64,000 bases of DNA, taken from contig NZ_SOZD01000005.1 of NCBI RefSeq assembly GCF_004519335.1, positions 248,001 to 312,000 on the forward strand, in the 5' to 3' direction. The notes beneath the pieces were generated by a model. That model ran no database searches, was not told the origin of the DNA, and was given only the letters and a program-made list of their open reading frames with translations. The DNA is from Jiella endophytica. Its GTDB lineage: Bacteria; Pseudomonadota; Alphaproteobacteria; Rhizobiales; Rhizobiaceae. Both the position numbers and the translations under genes were made by a program. Positions 57,823 through 64,000 of the stretch are shown piece by piece; positions within the stretch are counted from its first letter, which is position 1, and each line of letters begins with the position of its first letter.

Positions 57823-59079
57823 TCACTTGTCGAAGTTGCAGGTCGATTCCGGCCGGTCGAAGCCGAGCGTGTCGAGCTCCGAGACCTGATGCAGGAAGCC
57901 TTCCTGGGGCGAGGACGAGACGACCGAATCCTCGGTGCCGAGCAGCACCGGCTGGCGCAATTGCCAGTCCCAGTCGCGGAAGGTCAGGCGCTGGCCCTTG
58001 AAGGCGGCGACGGTGAAGTCCTTGGAGCGGATGAAGGCGTCGATCTTTTCCGGATCGGTCGACTGGGTCCGCGAGGCGGCCTCGCCGATCACCCGCACCG
58101 CGGTCCAGGCCTGCATGTCCTTCGATTCCATCCGCCGGCCGGAGGCGTCCACGAAGCGGTTCTGGATCTGCGCGCCGCCCCACTGCTCGCTCGCCGGATG
58201 CCATGAGCCGGGGACGAGCCCGGCGGTGCCGGCGACAGGCCGGGGGATCCAGGTCCGCCAGGGGATGTAGCTGCCGAACACCTCGCTCTCGTCGGCGACG
58301 AGCAGCACGTCGTGATCCGGCAGGTCCTGCAGGAACACCGGGATCTGCCGCTGCACGAGCGCCTGGCCGGAATCCGTCGCGCGGGCGCCGCCGGCATCCT
58401 TGAAGGTCTTTTCGGCGACGATCTTGCCGCCGAACTTCGTTGCCGAGCGCTTCAGCGCAGCCGCGAAAAGCTGGTCGTTCTCGTGCTCGCCCTCGACGAG
58501 CGCCCAGTTCCGCCACTGCTTCCACATCAGATACTGCGCCAGACCGTCGGTCAGCATCGAGCGGGAAGGCGCCGTATGGAAGAGGTTGGACCGGCAGTCG
58601 TCATTGCGCAGCCGGTCGTCCTCGGCGCCGGCATTGAGCACGATCGCGCCCTTCTCCTTGGCGAGGTCGGCGGCCTTCAGCGTGTCATCGGCGGATAGAT
58701 CGGTGACAATGTAGTGGTCGCCGTCGGCGAGCAGCTTTGCGAGCGGGTCGGCGATGTCGTCCCCCGGCTTCAGCGTCACCTCGTCGAGCACGAATTTCTG
58801 GCCCATGAAGGAGCCGGTGGTGTCGTTGTCCTTGATCGCGACCCTTGCGCCGGCGAGCCCGATATCCTCGGGCGGAATGTCGAGGACCGAGAGGGCGAGG
58901 GTGGGCTCATAGGTCCGCAGATAGCCGATCCGCACCGTCTCCAGCTTCTTCTGTGCCGGGCTGGCCGGCACCTTCGCGTCGGTGCCCTGCGCGCTGGCGG
59001 AGAGCGTCAGGGCGAAGGCTGCGAGTGACGCAAGGACGAAGGGCGTCAGCCCCCGCCTGAGGCGATCGAGGTCGAGCAT
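57823..59079 (-). CDS. Periplasmic binding protein of the PQQ-associated ABC system (TIGR03863-like)
   Basis: The 418-residue product has a signal peptide (LASLAAFALTLSASAQG) and a type I periplasmic-binding fold: VRIGYLRTYEPTLALSVLDI, AGARVAIKDNDTTGSFMGQ, FHTAPSRSMLTDGLAQYLMWKQWRNW and DDRLRNDDCRSN. It fits the binding protein associated with PQQ dehydrogenase-linked ABC transport. A ligand is not known. About 250 bases lie between it and the kinase gene, with no gene seen. Confidence 0.9.
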   Translation of the reverse strand: MLDLDRLRRGLTPFVLASLAAFALTLSASAQGTDAKVPASPAQKKLETVRIGYLRTYEPTLALSVLDIPPEDIGLAGARVAIKDNDTTGSFMGQKFVLDEVTLKPGDDIADPLAKLLADGDHYIVTDLSADDTLKAADLAKEKGAIVLNAGAEDDRLRNDDCRSNLFHTAPSRSMLTDGLAQYLMWKQWRNWALVEGEHENDQLFAAALKRSATKFGGKIVAEKTFKDAGGARATDSGQALVQRQIPVFLQDLPDHDVLLVADESEVFGSYIPWRTWIPRPVAGTAGLVPGSWHPASEQWGGAQIQNRFVDASGRRMESKDMQAWTAVRVIGEAASRTQSTDPEKIDAFIRSKDFTVAAFKGQRLTFRDWDWQLRQPVLLGTEDSVVSSSPQEGFLHQVSELDTLGFDRPESTCNFDK

Positions 59080-59189
59080 GGTGGTTTCCTCCCTCGCGGC
59101 GCCGCTTGAACGTCGCGATCATTGCTCCTGCCGCCGCTTGCGCTATCACTTGGCGTCGGGCACCGCACATCGCAAAACGGAGGAGCCGT

Positions 59190-59738
59190 ATGTTTGCGCC
59201 CATGATGTGTCGCGGAGCGAACCGTTTCAGGCAAGCAAGATTTTTTCCCGTTGTTCTCCTCGCACTGGTCGCGGCGGGGCCGGCGGCGGCTGCCGAGCAC
59301 AAGATCGCGGTGTTCGATTTCCAACTGATCGATTCCAGCCTGCAGGGCTCGATGCAGGGAAAGGACGCGGCGCAGGAGGCCCGGCTCGACCGCATGGCAC
59401 CGAAGCTGCGTGACGACATCGCCAGCGTCGACGGCTATTCCATCGTCGACGTCGGGCCGGTCGAATCGCAGGCGGACGACGCCAATCTGCAGAGCTGCGG
59501 CAACTGCGCGCTGAAATTTGCCGGCGAGGTCGGGGCGGATATCGCCGTCGTCGGCACTGTCCAGAAGGTGTCCAACCTGATCCTCAACATCAACGCCTAT
59601 GCCTTCGACGTGAAAAGCGGCAAGGCCGTCGCGAGAGGCAGCGCCGACATCCGCTCCAACACCGACGAGAGCTGGGATCGCGGCCTGCGCTACCTGTTCG
59701 AAAACACCTTGAAGAAGCAGCTGGAGGCGGCGCATTGA
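59190..59738 (+). CDS. Secreted DUF2380-type protein
   Basis: The 182-residue product has a signal peptide (FFPVVLLALVAAGPAAAAE, cleaved about residue 33) and the domain begins HKIAVFDFQLIDSSLQGSM, followed by YSIVDVGPVE, NLQSCGNCALKFAGEVGADIAVVGTV and RGSADIRSNTDESWDRGLRYL. This fits the DUF2380/DUF3280 family, often found with methylotrophy genes; its function is unknown. ATG at 59190 follows GGAGGAGC. Its stop overlaps the TTG start of the MfnB-FolB gene. Confidence 0.85.
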   Translation: MFAPMMCRGANRFRQARFFPVVLLALVAAGPAAAAEHKIAVFDFQLIDSSLQGSMQGKDAAQEARLDRMAPKLRDDIASVDGYSIVDVGPVESQADDANLQSCGNCALKFAGEVGADIAVVGTVQKVSNLILNINAYAFDVKSGKAVARGSADIRSNTDESWDRGLRYLFENTLKKQLEAAH

Positions 59739-60808
59739 CGAAGCTTCTGGCGAGCGTCACCGGTCCGGGCGAAGCCGAAGCCGCGCTGTCCGGCGGCGCC
59801 GACATCATCGACCTGAAGGATCCGGCGCAGGGTGCCCTCGGCGCCGTGTCGCCCGAGATCCTCGCCGCGACCATCGAGCGGGTCGCCGGCCGGCGGCCGG
59901 TCTCGGCGGTGGCCGGCGATCTGCCGATGCAGCCGGACGCGATTCTCGAGGCGGTTCGGGCGCGGGGCGCGGCGGATTTCGTCAAGATCGGCCTCTTCCC
60001 GTCCTCGCGGGACGAGCGGCTGGCGGTGATCTCGGCACTCGGCGACGCCGCCCGAAACGTCCGGCTAGTGGCGGTGTTCTTCGCCGACGGCGATCCGGAT
60101 TTCACCCTTCTTACGCCGCTCGCCGAGGCGGGCATTCACGGCGCGATGATCGACACGATTGAGAAGGGCAAGGGCGGCCTGCTCACAAGGCTTTCGGTCG
60201 GAGCCCTTTCGGGCTTCGTCGGCTCGGCGAAGACGCTCGGGCTGATGACCGGGCTCGCCGGTTCGCTGGAGGCGCCGGACGTGCCGCGTCTGCTCGCCCT
60301 CGAGCCGGACTATCTCGGCTTTCGCGGCGCGCTGACGGTCGGGGCCCGCGGCGACGCGATCGACGAAGCGCGGGTGCGCCGCATTGCCGGGCTGGTCGCG
60401 GGGAAGTCGGCGGCCGGCGCGATGCCGGGCGCAGCATCGCAGGGTGACGGCCTCGACCGCATCTTCGTCCGCGACTTCGTTCTCGACATGGAGATCGGCG
60501 CCTATGGCTATGAGCATGGACGGCGCCAGAAGGTCCGCTTTTCGGTCGAGGCGCTGATTACCCGCATCGACACGCGCAACGACGACATTGCGGAGGTCTA
60601 TTCCTACGACCTCATCATCGACGCCATCCGCGCGCTGGTCGAAGCAGGCCATACCGCGCTCGTCGAGACCCTCGCCCTCGATCTCGCCGGGACGCTTCTG
60701 AAGGACAGCCGTCTCTTCGAGGTGACCGTGCGCGTGGAAAAGCTGGAACTTGGCCCCGGCGCGGTTGGCATCGAGATCCGCCGCAGCCGCGCCGATCCTT
60801 CCGGATGA
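59735..60808 (+). CDS. Fusion of (5-formylfuran-3-yl)methyl phosphate synthase and dihydroneopterin aldolase
   Basis: The 357-residue product has two enzymes. Residues about 1-235 are MfnB-like (DUF556): SGGADIIDLKDPAQGALGAV, FVKIGLFPSSRDERL, GAMIDTIEKGKGGLLTRLS and LEPDYLGFRGAL; MfnB makes the furan precursor of methanofuran from glyceraldehyde 3-phosphate. Residues about 238-350 are FolB-like: DRIFVRDFVLDMEIGAYGYE, EVYSYDLIIDAIRALVEAGH and VRVEKLELGPGAVGIEI; this step is in pterin synthesis. The TTG start lies in the upstream stop (TTGA). The fusion points to one operon for methanofuran-type and H4MPT cofactors. Confidence 0.9.
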   Translation: MTKLLASVTGPGEAEAALSGGADIIDLKDPAQGALGAVSPEILAATIERVAGRRPVSAVAGDLPMQPDAILEAVRARGAADFVKIGLFPSSRDERLAVISALGDAARNVRLVAVFFADGDPDFTLLTPLAEAGIHGAMIDTIEKGKGGLLTRLSVGALSGFVGSAKTLGLMTGLAGSLEAPDVPRLLALEPDYLGFRGALTVGARGDAIDEARVRRIAGLVAGKSAAGAMPGAASQGDGLDRIFVRDFVLDMEIGAYGYEHGRRQKVRFSVEALITRIDTRNDDIAEVYSYDLIIDAIRALVEAGHTALVETLALDLAGTLLKDSRLFEVTVRVEKLELGPGAVGIEIRRSRADPSG

Positions 60809-60828
60809 GGCAACCCGGATGAGGCAAC
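60801..60828 (+). repeat. Tandem 14-base duplication at the end of mfnB-folB
   Basis: CCGGATGAGGCAAC occurs twice in a row, the first copy spanning the stop codon of the fusion gene. It looks like a slippage duplication. Nothing depends on it visibly. Confidence 0.85.
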
Positions 60829-61139
60829 GCCTCCGGGGACAGCTTCGGCAGACCCCGGGCGGCTTCGCGCCCCGCTTGCCATGCCGCCGGCGCAATGCTG
60901 TCCCGGCATCCATGAGGCAGATGATCTTGCGCCTTGTCGTTTCCTGGCGTTCACTGCGCTTTCACAAAAGCCGCCACCGCGTTCTGCGACCTGGGCGCGA
61001 TGTCTCGCTCTCTCGACGAAACGCTCGGCGCGTCCATTTGACTCGGCAATCGGCCCGCAGAGGCCGGCCAAAAAGCGGGGCAATTGCGCCGGTTTCGGCG
61101 CCTTCGCCCGGGAAACGCCAGAAAACGGGGCAGGGCACC
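60809..61139. other. Spacer between mfnB-folB and the kinase gene
   Basis: These 331 bases hold the second copy of the 14-base duplication and no convincing gene; open frames here are arginine-rich and unlike proteins. A secondary promoter for the downstream three genes is likely. No recognisable binding-site palindrome or terminator with a T-run was seen. Confidence 0.4.
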
Positions 61140-61790
61140 ATGGGAAAACGTCAGCAACTTCTTGTCGTCAAGCTCGGCGGCAGTTCGGCTTCGTCGCCGG
61201 ATCTCTACCGCTGGGTGAAAGCGCTCGAACAGGCGAAGATCCCGATGGTCGTCGTCCCCGGCGGCGGGCCCTTCGCCAACACCGTCCGGCGCTACCAGCC
61301 GAAGCTCGGCTTCGACGACCGCGCCGCCCACGAGATGGCGATCCTCGGAATGGAGCAGTTCGGCCTGGCGCTGATCAGCCTGTCGAGCCGGATGGTCCGG
61401 GCGCGCGACCGCGAGGACATCGAGACGGCGATCGAGGCCGGGCGCATTCCGGTCTGGCTGCCCCGCGACGTGGCGCTGACCGCCCCCGACATCGCCCAGG
61501 ACTGGAGCGTCACCTCCGATTCGCTCGCCGCCTGGCTGGCCCGCCGGCTATCGGCCCGGTATCTCTGCCTGATCAAGCAGCTCGACGTTCCGGAAGGTGC
61601 CGACGTTGATGCGCTGGTCGGCGCCAAGATCGTCGACGACACCTTCGCCGAGTATCTCGGCCCGCTGTCGACGGTTTATGTCGCCGGACCGGGGGACGTC
61701 GCCACGGCCGGCTTGCGGCTCGCCGACGGCAAGGTGCCGGGCCATCCGCTCTCGCGCCAGGGCATCGAACTGGTCGTCGCCGCCGAGTGA
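61140..61790 (+). CDS. Amino-acid-kinase-fold enzyme, MfnE-like
   Basis: The 216-residue product has the amino-acid-kinase core: LLVVKLGGSSASSPDLYRW and PMVVVPGGGPFANTVRRYQ, then HEMAILGMEQFGLALISLS and WSVTSDSLAAWLARRLSARY. By family and position beside MfnB it probably phosphorylates 5-(aminomethyl)-3-furanmethanol phosphate (MfnE) in furan cofactor synthesis. ATG at 61140 was chosen since the longer upstream frame is not conserved. Confidence 0.85.
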   Translation: MGKRQQLLVVKLGGSSASSPDLYRWVKALEQAKIPMVVVPGGGPFANTVRRYQPKLGFDDRAAHEMAILGMEQFGLALISLSSRMVRARDREDIETAIEAGRIPVWLPRDVALTAPDIAQDWSVTSDSLAAWLARRLSARYLCLIKQLDVPEGADVDALVGAKIVDDTFAEYLGPLSTVYVAGPGDVATAGLRLADGKVPGHPLSRQGIELVVAAE

Positions 61791-61845
61791 CGGCCGCGCC
61801 GGTGACGCCCTCTTCCCGTGCGGGAGGCTTTTCAACCGCGCGGGA

Positions 61846-63291
61846 ATGACCGACATAGCCGGGATGGCGACACCGCGACTTCTCTTCCTGACAGGGCATC
61901 TCGCCCGCCCGCGCCTCGAGCGGATCCTCTCCGGCCTCGAGGCGACGGATTTCGCCTGGGCGATCGCCGACATCGGCGTGAAGGTCGCGGCGCTCGCCAC
62001 CGGCGACATCATCGAGCGGCGGCTGCAGCGGCCGGTCGAGGCCGACCGCGTCATCCTGCCGGGGCGTTGCCGGGCCGATCTCGACCGGCTCGAGGCCTCC
62101 TTCGGCGTGCCCTTCCTTCGCGGCCCTGACGAGCTGGCCGACCTGCCGGCCTTTCTCGGCAGGAAGGGCGGACCGCCGGATCTTTCGCGCCATTCGATGC
62201 GGATCTTCGCCGAGATCGTCGATGCGACCGCCCATCCGGTCGAGAGGATCCTGGTCCGGGCGGAAAAGATGCGCGACGAGGGCGCCGACGTCATCGATCT
62301 CGGCTGCCTGCCGGACACGCCATTCCCGCATCTTGAAGCGACGATCGCCGCGCTGAAGGCGGCCGGCCACCTGGTCAGCGTCGATTCCGCCGATCCGGAT
62401 GAGCTCGCCCGGGCGACGCGGGCCGGCGCCGACTATCTCCTCAGCCTGACCGAGGACACTCTGGATATCGCCCGGGAGGGCGACGCCGTGCCCGTCGTCG
62501 TGCCGGCGACGCCGCACGACCTCAACTCGCTCGACCGTGCGATCGAGAAGGCTGCTGCGATGGGGATCGACGTCATCGCCGATTCGATTCTCGATCCGAT
62601 CCATTTCGGCTTTTCGGCCTCGCTGGCGCGCTATCACGAGCTGCGCCGCCGCCATCCGGACATCGCCATCCTGATGGGCACCGGCAATCTCACCGAGCTG
62701 ACGGACGCCGATACCTCCGGCATCACCGCGACGCTGCTCGGCATCTGCTCGGAACTTGCGATCGACAATCTTCTCGTCGTCCATGTCAGCCCGCATACCC
62801 GCCGGACGATCTCCGAGCACGACGCCGCCCGGCGCATGTTCTTTGCGGCGCGGCAGGACAACGCTTTGCCGCGCGGCTATTCGAACACGCTGCTGCAGGC
62901 CCATGACGTGAAGCCCTTCGCCGTGACGCCAGACGAACTTGCCGAGATGGCCGCGACGATCCGCGACAGGAACTACCGGATCGAGACGGCCGAGGACGGC
63001 ATCCACCTCTATAATCGCGACATCCACGAGGTTGCGACCGACGCCTTCGAGCTGTTTCCGCATATCGAGGTGGACGGCGACACCGGCCATGCCTTCTATC
63101 TCGGGGCGGAACTCCAGAAGGCCGAGATCGCCTTCAGGCTCGGCAAGCGCTATGCCCAGGACACGGCCCTCGACTTCGGCGTCGCGGCGCCTCGGGACGA
63201 GGAGGACCGCACCCGGCTGGAAGAGGCGGGCCATACGCTGAAGGCGAAGAAGAAGGGAACGCCGGCCGGGGACGGCGGCGAGGGGAGGTGA
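61846..63291 (+). CDS. Dihydropteroate synthase-like protein (DUF6513)
   Basis: The 481-residue product begins PRLLFLTGHLARPRLERIL (a DUF6513-type N-terminus) and then has a TIM-barrel like that of dihydropteroate synthases: GADVIDLGCLPDTPFPHLEA, GHLVSVDSADPDELARATRAGADYLL, IEKAAAMGIDVIADSILDP and ILMGTGNLTELTDADTSG. The C-terminus has DRNYRIETAEDGIHLYNRD. This protein is known from H4MPT-using methylotrophs and methanogens, probably for the dihydropteroate-like step with 4-(beta-D-ribofuranosyl)aminobenzene. The start may be 61846 or 61864. Confidence 0.88.
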   Translation: MTDIAGMATPRLLFLTGHLARPRLERILSGLEATDFAWAIADIGVKVAALATGDIIERRLQRPVEADRVILPGRCRADLDRLEASFGVPFLRGPDELADLPAFLGRKGGPPDLSRHSMRIFAEIVDATAHPVERILVRAEKMRDEGADVIDLGCLPDTPFPHLEATIAALKAAGHLVSVDSADPDELARATRAGADYLLSLTEDTLDIAREGDAVPVVVPATPHDLNSLDRAIEKAAAMGIDVIADSILDPIHFGFSASLARYHELRRRHPDIAILMGTGNLTELTDADTSGITATLLGICSELAIDNLLVVHVSPHTRRTISEHDAARRMFFAARQDNALPRGYSNTLLQAHDVKPFAVTPDELAEMAATIRDRNYRIETAEDGIHLYNRDIHEVATDAFELFPHIEVDGDTGHAFYLGAELQKAEIAFRLGKRYAQDTALDFGVAAPRDEEDRTRLEEAGHTLKAKKKGTPAGDGGEGR

Positions 63292-63295
63292 GGCC

Positions 63296-63871
63296 TTGGC
63301 CTATATTCGCGAAACGATCCTGACGACGATCTCCGAGGCGGGGGAGGTGCACATCGCGCCGCTCGGCATCATCCAGGAGAAGGACGGCTGGGTGATCGCG
63401 CCGTTCCGGCCGTCGACGACGCTTGCCAATATCGCGGCCAATGGCCTTGCCGTCGTCAATTACACCGACGAGGCGAAGATCTTCGCCGGCTGCCTGACCG
63501 ACCGAAAGGACTGGCCGCTGGCGCTGATCGAGAACTGTCCGGTGCCCCGGCTCGACGCGGCGCTCGCCCACGATGTCCTGAAGGTCGAGAGCGTCACCGA
63601 GGACGAAACCCGCCCGCGCTATTTCTGCAAGGTAATCGGCTCCGGCCAGCACAGGCCCTTCACCGGCATGAACCGCGCCAAGGCCGCGGTGCTCGAGGCG
63701 GCGATTCTCGTCAGCCGGCTGAAGATGCTGCCGGCCGAAAAGATCGAGACCGAGATCGCCTATCTGAAGATTGCCATCGACAAGACCGCCGGCCCCGACG
63801 AGGAGACCGCCTTCTACTGGCTGCTCGAAAAGGTCATCGAGCATCTGGCGGAGGTCGAGGGGACGTCCTGA
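63296..63871 (+). CDS. DUF447-family protein of the H4MPT gene set
   Basis: The 191-residue product matches DUF447: RETILTTISEAGEVHIAPLG, IAPFRPSTTLANIAANGLAV, NYTDEAKIFAGCLTDRKDWPL and RPFTGMNRAKAAVLEAAILVSRL. The fold is flavin-reductase-like, and a flavin could be bound. The start is TTG at 63296, with a GGGGAGG Shine-Dalgarno inside the end of the previous gene. It is the last complete plus-strand gene of the set. Confidence 0.88.
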   Translation: MAYIRETILTTISEAGEVHIAPLGIIQEKDGWVIAPFRPSTTLANIAANGLAVVNYTDEAKIFAGCLTDRKDWPLALIENCPVPRLDAALAHDVLKVESVTEDETRPRYFCKVIGSGQHRPFTGMNRAKAAVLEAAILVSRLKMLPAEKIETEIAYLKIAIDKTAGPDEETAFYWLLEKVIEHLAEVEGTS

Positions 63872-63956
63872 CGACGGCGGATCCTGCTCGCCGACGAGGC
63901 AAGGACGAGGGCCGGCCACCCGCAAGCGAGCGACGCGGCCCCGCCATCCCGTCAGC

Positions 63957-64000
63957 TCAGCGCTCGCCCTTCGGTGCCGGGGTATTGAGCAGCTGCTGCT
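63957..64000 (-). CDS. C-terminal end of a gene running out of the window
   Basis: On the minus strand the last 44 bases encode QQLLNTPAPKGER and a TGA stop at 63957-63959. Codon phase and GC bias fit a coding sequence. It is too short to assign; the gene would converge on the DUF447 gene. Confidence 0.4.
   Translation of the reverse strand, partial: QQLLNTPAPKGER

Overview
The window looks like chromosome of a high-GC alphaproteobacterium of the Rhizobiales/Hyphomicrobiales type, very probably a methylotroph. The evidence is the gene content: an alphaproteobacterial spc ribosomal operon with adk after secY, a glutathione-dependent formaldehyde oxidation operon, the ABC/two-component/beta-propeller set that accompanies PQQ-dependent alcohol dehydrogenases, and cofactor genes of the tetrahydromethanopterin/methanofuran-linked C1 pathway. 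Species cannot be fixed from the sequence alone. Almost all of the window is chromosomal backbone; no phage, transposase, plasmid origin or CRISPR array is visible.

Layout. 1-7.4 kb: the spc operon from rpmC (L29) to secY and adk. The usual rpsM-rpsK-rpoA-rplQ block does not follow; methionine genes metX-metW come next (7.5-9.4 kb). 9.5-13.2 kb, minus strand: an HRVKNN-type histidine kinase, then frmA-elaA-fghA for glutathione-linked formaldehyde oxidation. 13.2-15.5 kb: a two-gene accessory insert, a small unknown protein overlapping a metallophosphoesterase with an unassigned tail. 15.6-23.8 kb: housekeeping genes (a GreA-type factor, a methyltransferase, gloB, a cupin, transporters, a thioesterase, a COG0523 GTPase and a WD40 protein). 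23.8-24.45 kb: two tandem copies of an approximately 243 bp repeat.

24.4-35.7 kb is a microaerobic respiration block. It holds ccoGHIS and ccoNOQP (cbb3 oxidase and its assembly factors) on the minus strand, separated by a HigBA-like toxin-antitoxin pair on the plus strand, and then a hemerythrin-like gene and hemN diverging from ccoN. Two FNR/FixK-type palindromes lie in the divergent promoter regions and tie the block together. 35.9-47.7 kb: a DbpA-type RNA helicase, an ArsB-family permease with two membrane-protein genes, a flavin monooxygenase, and a minus-strand string of histidine kinase, AbrB antitoxin, Doc toxin and corA in which doc carries an in-frame stop just before its Fic motif; then a HerA-like ATPase. 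47.9-50.5 kb: a cupredoxin plus FTR1 iron permease, tRNA-Trp, and a VapBC45-like pair sitting where rhizobia usually have secE-nusG.

50.5-64 kb is the C1 metabolism region. On the minus strand lie an ABC exporter, a secreted aspartate-rich protein, a TIGR03866-like beta-propeller, a response regulator, a sensor kinase and a periplasmic binding protein: the accessory set of PQQ alcohol dehydrogenases, without the dehydrogenase itself. On the plus strand lie a secreted DUF2380-type protein, an MfnB-FolB fusion, an amino-acid-kinase-fold enzyme, a dihydropteroate-synthase-like protein and a DUF447 protein, probably making the H4MPT and methanofuran-type cofactors. With frmA-fghA this indicates two parallel routes for formaldehyde.
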